From positions 300,295-364,294 of the forward strand of contig NW_019091513.1 in the NCBI RefSeq assembly GCF_001949145.1: DNA of 64,000 bases, written 5' to 3'. How positions within the stretch are numbered: the stretch's first letter is position 1; each line of letters starts with the position of its first letter. A program made the translations under genes and the position numbers. The DNA comes from Acanthaster planci. Taxonomy: Eukaryota; Echinodermata; Asteroidea; Valvatida; Acanthasteridae. Positions 1 to 11,657 of the stretch are shown here, piece by piece. A model generated the notes under the pieces. The model saw only the letters and a list, made by a program, of their open reading frames with translations, did no database searches and was not told the origin of the DNA.

Positions 1-155
1 ATGTGGCTTGTTTCAAAAGACCAAATTATTGTGGACCAGTTGTTGACGGCAGCATGAGATTTGGTCATTTGGTATCAACTTCAGACACATGCTAAACATT
101 GAAGTCACAGTGCTGCATGCTCTATTTTAATGCATAGGAAAAAGATGGTACTTAC

Positions 156-288
156 ACCATCCAGTAATGTTTCTGATAAGTGGCCTTCTTCTTTGCGTTT
201 AGGGAAGGAGAGATTTTTGACCGAGAATACTGTGTTGTCTCTGTCAAACATGTAGACTTGATCTGGTCCGTCAATCAACATCATGTAC
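156..288 (-). CDS. RNGTT: Capping enzyme exon: guanylyltransferase core, last exon in window
   Basis: The exon encodes [30 protein letters not shown] and LSETLLDG. This follows motif I in the family and leads to the EMIID motif, which must be in an exon left of the window. Acceptor is TTCGGCAG and donor GTAAGT; it ends in phase 0. Confidence 0.95.
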
Positions 289-3200
289 CTGCCGAAATTC
301 AAAAGTCTCCCTTAACTGACATTACAGCCACAAGAACTAATCGCAGCGAGATGCAGATTTGTGACTCCTGGTGACAGACGCGTTCCCTACATACTGACTT
401 CCAATATCTTGGGCAGCTAAGGGTGTGTCTGAATTACTTGACTGTGGCTTGGAGTCACACATGAGTCTTTAACAGTGGCGAGCAGCCGTTACCCATAGAG
501 TGGTACCTAATTTAATCCTTAATGTCAACCATCCACTCTTGAACCATGTTATGCTTGGTTCCTTATGCCTCATACAAATGGCACAGTTGAGCACAGGAAA
601 ACGCTGGTTGGTCACATTGATGTCATCTTTTCGTATGTTGCTTGGACAATGCTTGTGTGTGCATAGTTTCTGCTGAAGTTCCATGATTGCTTCATAGTGA
701 ACAGCAAGAAAACGTGGCTCATATAATGGCAGATGGACCAGTGAGAATTCATGCGCAATGATAAATATTGATGAGGTCTAGTAAATGAAGAGGCCGTACA
801 AGATAAAAAAAGACCAAGGGGCCAACTAGGAACACTCTCATAGTGGGCCTGTTTGTTTCGTACCGATCTGGAAGGGATCCCAAAGCTAGTCCACTCTATC
901 CATTCGATGGGTTTTGGCGTCAGTGAATGAACTTCGGATCACTGATCATGTTCCAGATGTATGTGAAACAAACAGGCCCTATATCAAGAAGCAGCTGCAT
1001 GGAAGACTCTAGGCGTCCAACAGCCCTGTGGTGCCAGACCTCTAACTGCCGATGTAAAGGATCAAACAGAAATTATAGCAACATATATGTGAGCTGCCAT
1101 AGTCAAAGTTAGGGCGTACCTGATACCATCAGCCTTCCAACTGACTTTGTAGAGTTTATGTTTCAGAGCAGCGATGTTTTTATTATCCAGTGACACTGGC
1201 TGGCAACCGGGGAAATCCAATCTGCTCACAATGAAGAGAGATTATAACAGTGTGAATTACAAGTGTAACTTTCTTTTTGTGTTAAATACAGGGGAATTTC
1301 AATTACTACATCTTGTAGGTGTCGGTGCTTCATAAAGTTGACTCCTAACCTAAGTCATAATTTCTCCCTGAAGTATGAAGTAACTATAAATACAAATCAT
1401 CAAGTCTTTTGTCACATTTGGACCCTGGATCATATTTGGTGATGAGGAAACATACAGGCAGATGGTTAGTGATGAGAATATGTAACAGTTCAAGAAGCAA
1501 TTCTTTCAAGGTTCACTACTTATAAAGAAACACAATGAGAATAGCTTGTTTACCTCTCTTAAAGCCATATCACCCTGTGGAAACTTACTTAAATATGAAT
1601 TTTCAGGTGCGAAATTTGTCTTTAAGTAAGTTCCCACAAGGACATATGGCTTTAAGAGAGGTAAATAAGTTGTCAGGAGAATCCCTGTATAAGGTCCCGA
1701 ACATCATAAAGTGTATCGACAGTAAGGATAATTCTAAGCGTAAAAGTTGATGTACTTCAAACAAACAAGAACTCACTTATGCCAGCCAGTCATGCGTTGC
1801 AGCTTCTGTTTCAAACGGTTAACCATCTGGTAATCAGTCACAATGCTTACACCGGTCACTCCTTCCATAAACTGCCCATAAACACAAATCCACAAATCAC
1901 ATGGATAAACTGCTTATTTTAGCTTCACTACAGGCAAATTTAGAAATACCCTTTTAGCACTCCTGTGTGGACAAAAACCTCATAGACTCCCTATCTTGCT
2001 TTCTGTGTCCTGGTTTTCTCACGTGTCTTCCTCAACTAATGACACAATTTCTGCACAAAAGAGAGACTGATTTTCATGCTGGGTAATGCCACATCTCAAC
2101 ACTGGTCTTCATAGCAATGAATCTCAGGCTTATAAGACAACTTCTAAAAGCTTGACAGCAGAAGGCAGTGCAATCAATGGCTTAGCCATAACCCCCTCGG
2201 CCTTTTTTGCCAGGCACCACCCTCAATCCTTCAAATTTCTCTGATAATTTGTGCCAAAAAATTGCATTCTGCCTCAATCCTCCGGAATTCTCCAGTATTT
2301 CTTGAAGATGCTCCTTTGAGGGTGCCCACTGCCTCAATCCTTTAGAATCCTCTGGCAATTCCTGTCATTGTGTTGAGGCAGTGCGAATGGTATCCTGGAG
2401 CAATATGGGGTGATTTCACATATAATCTAGTCATGCATTTATGCATGGCTGAGCATGAACACAAGGTCTAAAAACCCACAACCTTGACACAATCCATCCT
2501 TCGCAATTCTATATACCCTTGTAGATTGTGAATTTTTTTTTATATTGTAACGTGCTCTTGAACATTTTATGGAATGAGCGCTATATAAATTTAACTTAAT
2601 AATAAATTTAATAATAATCAGCCACACCAGTAGGNNNNNNNNNNNNNNNNNNNNNNNNNNNNNNNNNNNNNNNNNNNNNNNNNNNNNNNNNNNNNNNNNN
2701 NNNNNNNNNNNNNNNNNNNNNNNNNNNNNNNNNNNNNNNNNNNNNNNNNNNNNNNNNNNNNNNNNNNNNNNNNNNNNNNNNNNNNNNNNNNNNNNNNNNN
2801 NNNNNNNNNNNNNNNNNNNNNNNNNNNNNNNNNNNNNNNNNNNNNNNNNNNNNNNNNNNNNNNNNNNNNNNNNNNNNNNNNNNNNNNNNNNNNNNNNNNN
2901 NNNNNNNNNNNNNNNNNNNNNNNNNNNNNNNNNNNNNNNNNNNNNNGGAGTCTGCATAATATTGAGTTATCAGCCACACTTTCTTGCCATTATTCCTTGA
3001 TCGTTCAAACTCCTCCAAAGAGGGAATTGTCAATTATTTGTACAATGCCCAATGCTGAGTGCACAGTGCAATGTAGCAGTAAGGCTACGAGCTTACAGAA
3101 AAATCTCATCAGTGAAAGACAGAAACCAACAACAAAATCTTCATTTCTGTTCAGTACTTCTAGCCAATGATGACTCCTTCTCCATTCCCTGCTACCAAGC

Positions 3201-6200
3201 AGTGTGTATTTTACCACTATGTGCAAGGGTGCAATTTTCTGAAGATGATCTTTCACCTGTTTATTTACGTTGACCCCGCCTCGCTGATGGCGGGAAGCTG
3301 GATCACCTTGAGTGCTACTTGTTCTGGAGTTGTTTGACACTTCAGCCTCATCTCTGTCATCTGCACCTGTATGTAACACGGTAGGAGAATGGCGCCCTTG
3401 ATAAACCAAACAGGAAAATATGAAAAAAAAAAAGCAATCTGACTAGGCTTGGAACAAAACATCCATGCCAGCTGGCCGTGGTCAGATCACCCTGGGCCAA
3501 GTTGTCTAATGACATAAATTCATTGTGACAAGGCAGTTAACTTGAACAAATGGCCTCTCCATAGCAGCCTCTTGGTGGCGCACTGTATTATGAATTGCCC
3601 CTGCTCATTCAGTACTTAGACTCTAAACCCCTGCCCCCCCCCCAAAAAAAAACACAGCAAAAGCTGTCACAGTGAGAAACCTGCCCAGAGTACCAGGACC
3701 AAACAGATCAGCTCTCCCCATGGCCAAACAGTCTCTGTGTCCAAGCCTGCCAACCACCATGGGATCCAACATTGGACTTGTCCAATGGGACCTAGCTCCC
3801 GTTGCCTCAGCTCTGGCAGGTGCATGCTTGGTGCCAGTCTCGGCTGCCTGCTGCAGTAAGGTCTCGGGCAATCTTTCGCCTCTTGCACCGTGTAGTCAGA
3901 AGGGTTAGTTCATTGCCTAGGCTATCAGCAATTCAAGGGACTGCGAAATTATGGCATGCCGTAATGTAATGTTTTCGTTTTTCAGGTAAGCGACCTCTTC
4001 AAACTCCCAGTGAGTTTTCCGCTCTCATTATCAAAAAGCTCTTGACTGCTATACCCTTACACCCAAGGGCCTCTTATGTTCAATATTAGTAAAGTGTGGT
4101 GAAACAGACGTGATCATCTTTCAAATAATGTGTTACCAACCTGGGTATTAGCAACAATACTTTGAGTACACAGTGCAGAGAATGCACTGTGCTGAACACA
4201 AAAAAGGTGATGTCATCATCAAACTATTTTCTAAGGTCAAGGTCACTATCTGGCAGCTAGCTGTACATGAATGCAACCTGTAACACCCATCAATCTCCTG
4301 ACAGAAATCACTAGGGTCTGGCTCTGAGGACCTACCTAAGCACCAGTTGGGCCGTTCAGGGGGAGGTGGCGAATCTTCCACATCGCCGTAGCGTTTGTAC
4401 AACTCCTGGATGTAGTCGCCTTTGTAAATGCCGGGAGGGCGCCCTTTTGCAAAGACGTTGACTGCCGCATCAATGCTGTCAATGTGGAAAAACACATCAA
4501 TTTGATCAAAGACTGACTTGAGAGACTCCGGGTGCAAGGATTGAGCTCTAGAGACCCAGTTTGCTGTTGAGCAACTGTTCTAATGAATGCACATTATTCT
4601 AAACCCAACCAAAGATACACTTATGCTCTAACTGAAAAAAAGCTCTGAAGAGACTTGTTTTATTTCCTCATGTTCTATGCCCAAGTTCTTTTTTGAACGT
4701 CCAAGCCTACAAAGTTGCACACGTTATCACTACCTCCAATCCATCTGCTCGACTAAGTAAGCACAGATCAGGAAGCCAGTTCTGTTGAACCCATGGGTGC
4801 AGTGTACGCCGATGATGTCCTCTTGATTCTTGGAGACAAAGTTGGAGCACACTTTGATAAATGCCTGAGTCTGTTCAACGGATGGACATTCTCCGTGTCT
4901 GAAAAACATTTGAGTTAAAAAAAAAAATGATCTCAGTTTCTCTTGATTTAAAAAAGCACACTTTTTAGTTTTTCACCTGAAAGTGCTTCAGAAATCGGTT
5001 TGGGGGGGGGGGAATTTGGAATTACCCTCTTACAAGGAAACACTAACAAGGGCCCTGCACTGATTTGGGGAGAGGGGTTGTGTTCTCCGTATGAGTTGGA
5101 CAAGCAATGGAAGTCAAGGAAAAACGAGCACATGCAAACTTACACATTATTAAGCTTTGAAGAGACCAATGTTGGGTAGCATTTTCTGTTTTTATTACGT
5201 GATAACTTTGTAGCTGGATTATTTTTAAGGTCACTTTTTTTGTAGTACATGTAAGAAACACCATTTTAGCAATATTTTAAATCATGTCCATAGCCGCTGT
5301 TACTATGACATGCCACGAAATTTTACAAGAGCTTTGAGCCACGACAGATCTTAAAACAATGTTGAAAATGGGTCAGTTTCGATCAAGAGTGAGTGAGAGT
5401 GAGTTTTGAGTGCAACTTGTGTTTCTCACCCTCGACACTGCAGCTTGAAATGTCTGGCTCCCTTAGCTTCAGCGATCTCCTTGTTATAGAAGCGATTGGT
5501 ATTAGTCAGATCGACCAAAAGTCCCATCTTGACCTTGTAGCTATCCAGGTATGAAAACAGCATGGGCAGGTCAAAGCGATTCTCTTCAGGTATTTTATTG
5601 TTGTACTGCGGTCCAAGAGGTGTCTTGAAGGGTAAAAACTTCCCTATCACCAAAAATGTAGAAAAAGAAGAATGCTCTTGGTTACAGACAGGCAAACTTT
5701 TCAAAAGCTTCCATTTAATGAGTATTTTCCATCCAATGTGCACCCGAAGTTGCATGTGAGCTGGATGCTCAAAGGTCTCCTCATGTAAACCCTTCTTTTG
5801 TCCAAAGAGTGACCTGTCACTAACGCTTTATCCAAAATGCAGAGGGGTGCAGGGGGCGAACAGGTTCAGGTCTGTGACTCCTGACTCTGGAGGGTCAGAG
5901 GTTCCAATCCAACTGCTGTTTGGGAGTTGTGTCCTTGATAAGTCACTTAACCCCTGCTTGCCTCTCTCCACTCAGGAGTATGAATGGGTACCAGCATTAG
6001 CTGGGGAGCATCCTGCGAAGGACGGACGGTCTGGCATCCCATCCAGGGGGGGGGAGGGAGTAAACATATTCTCAAGTCATCTCATTCCAAGCAAATCAGA
6101 GATACACTCCAGCCTGATGAGCCCAATGGCTTGGAACAGCTAAGTTTGCTTTTTCAGGACAGGAAGACCCAAATGCAGGTCACCATGGTAACTGCAGCTT

Positions 6201-6394
6201 CCCTCCGAGGAAACTCAAAGCCCCAAATCATACAGTTATCTGCTCATAAAACTTGTACCTTGGCTGTATCATTTACTGTAGTATTCGTTTGTCTACGCAC
6301 CTGCAATGAGTTGGCCTTTGCGAGGACAGTTTAGCCATCTGTCTGGTACAGCCATGGTTGCATTCACTAACTAGCTGAACGACTCATCACAAAT
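156..6394 (-). CDS. RNGTT: mRNA capping enzyme (RNA triphosphatase-guanylyltransferase), 5' part, runs off left edge
   Basis: Bifunctional nuclear enzyme that removes the gamma-phosphate of nascent RNA polymerase II transcripts and then adds the GMP cap. Coding exons in transcript order: 6355-6301, 5643-5430, 4898-4734, 4475-4336, 3360-3257, 1871-1777, 1221-1120, 288-156. All have GT-AG borders and compatible phases, giving 336 codons without a stop. The start [15 protein letters not shown] sits in an ACCATGG context. The cysteine-phosphatase loop [10 protein letters not shown] (about residues 122-131, nucleophile C123) marks the triphosphatase. KADG at about 287-290 carries the lysine that forms the GMP adduct in this family. 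The linker between domains (about 192-226) is short and rich in Ser, Asn and charged residues. The human protein has 597 residues, so roughly the last 250 (rest of the nucleotidyltransferase and the OB fold) lie left of base 156. The intron 1872-3256 contains the assembly gap, but the flanking phases agree without an extra exon. Confidence 0.95.
1120..1221 (-). CDS. RNGTT: Capping enzyme exon: guanylyltransferase catalytic lysine (KADG)
   Basis: Translation gives [16 protein letters not shown], then [14 protein letters not shown]. KxDG is motif I of the covalent nucleotidyltransferases and its lysine carries the GMP intermediate. Acceptor is GTGAGCAG and donor GTACGC. Confidence 0.95.
1549..1665. 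repeat. Short foldback (MITE-like) inverted repeat
   Basis: Arms at 1549-1593 and 1621-1665 are reverse complements at about 41 of 45 positions, separated by a 27-base loop. The outer part begins TTTACCTCTCTTAAAGCC. It lies inside a capping-enzyme intron, so its transcript could form a hairpin. Confidence 0.85.
1777..1871 (-). CDS. RNGTT: Capping enzyme exon: start of guanylyltransferase domain
   Basis: Minus-strand translation is [15 protein letters not shown], then [15 protein letters not shown]. It aligns with the FLEGV...GW segment that opens the nucleotidyltransferase region. Acceptor is TGGGCAG and donor GTGAGT; length is 95 nt, leaving phase 2. Confidence 0.88.
2190..2634. repeat. Degenerate about 60-bp tandem repeat followed by a SINE/LINE-like 3' tail
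   Basis: CTCAATCCT occurs three times at roughly 60-base spacing between 2220 and 2345. From about 2540 the sequence resembles the 3' tail of invertebrate retroposons: CTTGAACATTTTATGG, then GCGCTATATAAA, then AATAATAAT microrepeats up to the gap. No protein is encoded. Confidence 0.45.
2635..2946. other. Assembly gap (312 N)
   Basis: A run of 312 undetermined bases in the intron between the capping-enzyme linker exon and the first guanylyltransferase exon. The short string CAGCCACAC occurs on both sides of the gap, compatible with a repeat that could not be assembled. No coding sequence is required here. Confidence 1.
3257..3360 (-). CDS. RNGTT: Capping enzyme exon: interdomain linker
   Basis: The exon encodes a polar linker beginning [18 protein letters not shown] and ending near GGVNVNKQ. 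The call rests on position, phase (enters phase 1, leaves phase 0) and splice sites (GGTGCAG acceptor, GTGAAAG donor), since the linker is poorly conserved. The following exon begins in phase 0 with FMEGV, comparable to FLEGV in the human protein, so these two can join directly across the gap-bearing intron. Confidence 0.75.
4336..4475 (-). CDS. RNGTT: Capping enzyme exon: end of triphosphatase domain
   Basis: The exon encodes [19 protein letters not shown], then [12 protein letters not shown] and [21 protein letters not shown] and the proline run before the WC pair are characteristic of metazoan capping enzymes. Acceptor is ATTGACAG and donor GTAGGT. Confidence 0.95.
4734..4898 (-). CDS. RNGTT: Capping enzyme exon: triphosphatase active site
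   Basis: Translation on the minus strand gives [28 protein letters not shown] and [22 protein letters not shown] is the HCx5R(S/T)G catalytic loop of the cysteine phosphatase superfamily. The exon has a TTTTTCAG acceptor and a GTAGTG donor. No single open frame shows it with its neighbours, so it is only seen once the introns are removed. Confidence 0.95.
5430..5643 (-). CDS. RNGTT: Capping enzyme exon: N-terminal triphosphatase segment
   Basis: The exon reads [13 protein letters not shown], then [17 protein letters not shown] and HFKLQCRG, a close match to the start of animal capping-enzyme triphosphatase domains. Acceptor GTGATAG and donor GTGAGA bracket it. It enters in phase 1 and leaves in phase 2, matching its neighbours. 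Confidence 0.93.
5840..6090 (+). repeat. tRNA-derived SINE-like element
   Basis: The sequence has a degraded RNA polymerase III box B (AGAGGTTCCAATCC at about 5900). It continues with CACTTAACCCCTGCTTGCC and TATGAATGGGTACC, a body that recalls SINEs of marine invertebrates. It lies in the first coding intron of the capping-enzyme gene, on the opposite strand. The family name was not established. Confidence 0.6.
6301..6394 (-). CDS. RNGTT: Capping enzyme exon with start codon (coding 6301-6355)
   Basis: On the minus strand ATG lies at 6355-6353 and encodes [18 protein letters not shown] plus the first base of a glycine, then a GTGCGT donor. A strong pyrimidine tract ending in TTTGCAG just upstream places an acceptor at 6395/6396. 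Bases 6356-6394 are therefore probably 5' UTR of this exon, and the first noncoding exon lies farther right. Confidence 0.88.
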
Positions 6395-9300
6395 CTGCAA
6401 AGGATGAAGAGGAAAAGTCAAATGAGTTGATTTTGCTTTTGCTCTATTTTACTGGGGTAGCCCATGCGTTATCAAAGAATTTACACTGGGCGCCTGGATA
6501 AGTGGCTGTGAGAGTTAACATAAAATACACATACAAAAGCATCTATTGTATAGCCTACATGTACACATAGAAGATGAATGTACATGAAACGATTCAACTG
6601 AAATAGTCCAAGATGAAACCAACACATATTGGAATTATTCTCAGTCGTCACAGAAATCAATTGGGACTCTCAACATAATTTCAGATGAAAAATGCATGCA
6701 CATGTACAAGTATTCTAGAGTTCTGTTGCTTTCTAACACATATAAAGCAACAATACCACATTAACAAGAGAAACTTAACGATGTGCTAAAAACTGTAAGT
6801 TACACATCTGCAATAGATGCAGTTACTTCCAAATTTTGAATTACGGGCTACTCCTAACTTGGCCAGACTGACTAGCATACATTCCTGCATGTATGACACA
6901 CTGAATATTGGCAACTGAACCCATCTTAAGTTTAGGGTCGTTCTATGCATTTGGGGTCAAAAAGTGTGACATTTTGTGTCCCTGTAACAACTGACCTGTG
7001 TAATTGGACACTGAAATGTCACTGAAAGTGATTTTAAACTATTTCTTTTGTTTTGCAGGTAATTTGCATGAAGAACTTACAAAAATCATGTTAGATGTGA
7101 CTGGGACACGAAAAAAAGTGGACCCCTAATTTATAGAATGACCTTTTATCAAAGAAGAAACTGCCTATGCATGCCTCATGACGAGCCCTACTAGGCCTAC
7201 TAATAACATATCATTATGTCGTCACCTGCGAAAACTGCTGAGAATTTTCATGTTTTCTAGCACATCCAACCACCCAATTGCCTTCTGCTGTATTCTGTGT
7301 TTTTTGGTTGTGATTTTCAGACTAATCACTGGGACTACGTACATGACGTACAAACACTGATTTTTGCATTTGTTGGGAAGTAAAACAGATAGCAAACATC
7401 ATCGCAATGTACAAGTTTTTCTCTGAGGATAGCCCAACGGTAAACAGGTCAATGTTTTTGGAAGTCTTAGACAACACTTAACACCCCTGTGCACAAACCT
7501 ATGAGACTTGTCTGAAAATTTTAAGTCTTTTCCAAGTAAATGCATGGGAATTTTCTTCGCTAAATTTCACTTGTTCGGACATGTTATCACTTTCTGAAGG
7601 CTGCAAGCGTGAGACTGTTATAAAATTTTAGGGAAAGTGTTGTCATGATTGCTCGTATATGGAACTCTTCAGTGGTTTTTTTTTTACCAAAAATCAACTT
7701 GTTCAACAGTCTGTGTTGATGGAACACTACTTTTTGTAGCCTATAGCTGCACATATACTTGACCAAAGATACGGGGTAACCATGGAGGTAGTTATAAGGT
7801 AACAATGCTTGTCGAGCCTGTGCATGCGTACCCAGGCCATTATAATTTATACTCCGTGCTAGTAGTAGTGGCATCGCGAAGGCCTACAGAGATGGGGCTA
7901 GGCCTAGAAAAATCCAGCGACATGCATCATGATCTGCCTTCTCTCCCTCTCAATATTAACAGGCATGAGTCTGTGGTTTCTAACAGTGAAAGTTATCTTT
8001 TCAAACAAATTGTAGTTTATACCCTCCAAATACTTCATTCACTTAATTTTTCCACTTTTATTACCTGGCATCGCTAGCGAGGTTATGCTCACACACGTCG
8101 TAGACCTACGCGAAATATATTGGCAAGCGTAGGTCTAGTGTAAAACTCAAAACTATTGAGGGCGGCCTTTCGAAGGTCAGTAAACTCCAAACCTATATTT
8201 ATGTCTGTGCTTCTAACTTTTGCTGTCACGTCAGACCTGACACATGCAAGTAAAACCAAATCAAGCAGTAGACCCGCGGTGCGGCCCTTACCTACCTTGG
8301 TGCATCCTGTTTTCCGAAAATGAATAGGCTTGCTTGGAAGAGACAACTCTGGTTTTTTTTCAGAAAAACTCTCAAGAACTAAAGTCTTGTAGTGCACTCA
8401 AGTGCATATTTTCTATAAGTAATTATACATTTTTTAGAAGTTCGTATATTCCAATTTCCTATTTATTAAATTTAAGGTTTCAAAAGTTCATTTCTACGAG
8501 ATATTCTACAGTTCTTTCCTATGAGACATGTACTTAAGAAATATTGTTTCTATTTTTGGGAAACAAGTTGTTTTTACATATATTTATATGAAAAAAATAC
8601 CTGGTGATGGAAGGTCACGTATCGACATATGTTTTGACATGAGGATAAATGGGGGACGACGGACGGAAAATGATGTCTTCCATGAACTTACATATATCCT
8701 TAAAAAGGATTCGAAGTTTATTTTATAGTTAATGTTTGGGCAAGATTTGAACGCCCCCAGAGACACCCAATGTAAGAAACGCTTTCCGGTCAAGTGGAAC
8801 ATTAACCCTAACACTCCTCAATCCTTCACCTGTCGGAGGACTAAGGAGTGTTAGTAATATTCATACGCGTATTACAGGAACCTGTCTCGATCTACTGGAA
8901 ACATGACTGGAATTAAAAATGCAGTCAACTCTCCAGAGTGGCCGCAGAGCAATTCAGGTGCCCTTCTGAAACGATAACATGTTTTAAAAGTAGAAATAAC
9001 CGTTTCTGTTTTTGGAGCCATCATTCTCGAAGCGTGCTATTAGGTAGAATCGGCAGCTTGGGTATCGTTTATAAGGACTGGTATTGGCTAATCCAGGTCT
9101 TTGGGACTCATTACTTTATTGGGGCCTGGTGCATGCACGCGTTATGACAGAAAAGCAGAGCTCAATTACAGGTTGCACTGGCGTCATTCGATGAAAAGAA
9201 ATATTGTCAAACGCAAGGGCGGATGGGGAGGGGGCACTGCCGGCGCCAGACCTCGGTGGCTGTGGGTGCAAGTGTGGGGCAAGGCAGAATCGTGTGGGTG

Positions 9301-9683
9301 CAAATGATCCTTCATTTTTTGGTGGGTTACTTGAGTCGTAAAACGAAAAGTTTGATTGCCCTGTCGTAAAATGTGAATTTTTTTTCGTGGGTTTAAACAT
9401 GCCGGGTGCAAGCGGCTTTTCGTTGGATGCATTTGCACCCACATCGGACACACGTAGTGCCGCCACTGATGGGGGGGGGGGATAACAGGGCATTGGACCC
9501 CTTTGGCCCCCCTTAAAGAAACAAAACTGATTTTTTTTTTTGCGAAATGAGAGAAAGGCGAATCGATCACGTTACAGTGGTACATGCAGCAACGAGTTCA
9601 ATATAAACCTTGATGTCTGCTAGCTCGTCACTCGGACACAGAGACCCCCCCATTTTTGTTGGTCATCGTTTCACTGAAATCTG

Positions 9684-9945
9684 AGGAATTCTTTTCCGAC
9701 ATCTAGGGGGATGTCTTAGGTAACAACAGTCTAGAGTGTGCATAGTGATTGGATATGTAAGGGGAGGGGGTTCGCATGGCCACCAAGCAACACATGATGT
9801 CGTTACACAAAAGGCCAGATCATCTAAAAGTATACCAGGCATGAAATGGGACAGAGGGTCCCCCCCCCAAACAAGTCCAATCCCTATACACACTCCAACC
9901 TATTGTCACTTAACACATCCCCCTAGATGTCTGAAAAAAATTCCT
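9684..9945. repeat. Large foldback (inverted-repeat) element
   Basis: The left arm from 9684 (AGGAATTCTTTTCCGACATC) and the reverse complement of the right arm ending at 9945 match over about 75 bases at roughly 75-80 percent identity. Shared strings include ACATCTAGGGGGATGT and GATTGGA. The centre contains a poly-C tract. Overlapping open frames on both strands here are a by-product of the symmetry. Confidence 0.8.
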
Positions 9946-11657
9946 GACGGATACCAGTATACCAGTGACCAACACGAAGGCAGGAGGGGGTTCTCTCTGT
10001 CCCATAGTTTGCCTTATATTTCTAATAGGAAGCCGTATAAGGTACTGTACCAAGAGCCTCTGAAAATCAGTGGGGCGCCAAAGAACAATTTGAGAGCATG
10101 GGAAATGACGCAGTATGTCACGTCACAGGCCCGTTGCCTGACCAGAGACTTGAGGGGGTCGTCAAACCCAAAAGAGGAACTTTTGACACTGTGAACACAT
10201 ATTTTTATACAAAGGCCTATCATAATGTGCTTTGGAGCACAACATCGCACAAGCTCCATGTTTGTCGCGAACCGAGTTTTCAATAGTCACGGCGTATTGT
10301 AAATTGGCCTGGTAATGAATTTGCTTTTCACTGTGCACCTTGAATCGGGCGCTGGGTGACGGTGAGCAAATGATATGAACATTATTATTAAAAACATCGT
10401 AGAAAATCCCGCAAAAAAATTCAGGTCTAAAAAGTTCCAAAAATGAGATACATTCTAGTAAATCATTATAACCTCCACCCACCTAACTAAAAATGGTAAA
10501 AAAAATATTTTAGGGCGCCTTTGATTCTGCACTTCGGAAAAAATCAGAAAATCGGACCAAATTAACATGTCATTGGAACTTTGTAGCGGGTATATGAAAT
10601 CGACATTTATGAATAAAAATAGTTGGAGTTTGATTAAATTTCACCTTTTGTGACATTGGAGATAAAATATTGCTCCATACACAAACGTTAGAAGTGAAAT
10701 TTCGAAGTGCCCATTGGGTCCACGCCACTTTCCGGTGCGCATTCTTCATTGTAACGTGAAGCAGCGCTCTAACAAGTGTTTTCATTACGCCTAACCTTTC
10801 TCAAGTTTTCCACAATACCAATTTCAGTGGACTGGATTAGTGTCCTGAGTCCTCGCTGGGTGGACCATGCAGCTATTCTTTTTAAGACCTGTAAAATGAT
10901 AAACAACATGGATTACACAACCGTAAAAGACAAAAGCGATCAGACGTACCACACAATATGTGAGATGCGAACGGTACTTACAGGGCATTTACAAGTCTAT
11001 TCAGTCTTCTGGACTGGTTTCCTTAATTTCCAACACGTGAGAAGTAAACGGCAACCAATGAAAACATGACTGCCTTGTTCCCGCGCCCGGAACGCTGCAC
11101 CACGCCGCTGGGTACGCGTGGCTGGTCCGTCGCGGTGGCGCGGCGGCCCAGGGTTAGGCTGCGCTGAAGCATGGAGTGGCGTTTAATGACTGATTTCATT
11201 CTTTAAACGTTGCCGTATAAACCACCTGCAGTTCATTATAAACCACAGAGATATGTTCCGCATGAGAATCAATGTATAAACCGCGGCTTACATTCCGGAA
11301 ATTGAAGTATATTTAAATTATATATTTATTACACCCCCCCAAAAAAAAATCTCCAACGAGCGGAATTCGGCAGCGAGCGGGGGGGGGGGTTCATTCGAAC
11401 CCCCGGACCCCCCCAGCCTACGGGCCTGCCGCCCTTCCTTGAAATCGCACGCTGTGCCGATTGTTAGAAGGCTTTGCACAGCAGAGCCTATTATACAAAC
11501 AACGTACTGCTGCCTCTGGCCTAAGCACACTGGTGCTTAGGGCCAAGTGAAAGCTAATTGTGCCCAAGGCGCACCGTTTAATAGTTCACTGGGCCTACAG
11601 AACTATAGGTGTAGTGACTTAGGATGGTGGAACACTGCCGGTGTGGTGGTGCTAGTG

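Noticed and set aside
2439-3033. Minus-strand open frames of 119-172 codons across 2439-3033
   Set aside because: They exist only because the 312 N are read as open codons; the real flanking sequence is intron and repeat.
3623-3908. Overlapping open frames on both strands
   Set aside because: Intron of the capping enzyme; no motif, no phase-compatible splice sites, and overlapping frames on both strands.
9116-10194. Open frames of 125-152 codons near the foldback element
   Set aside because: Frames over poly-C/poly-G tracts and symmetric arms; the peptides are low-complexity and partly mirror images of each other.
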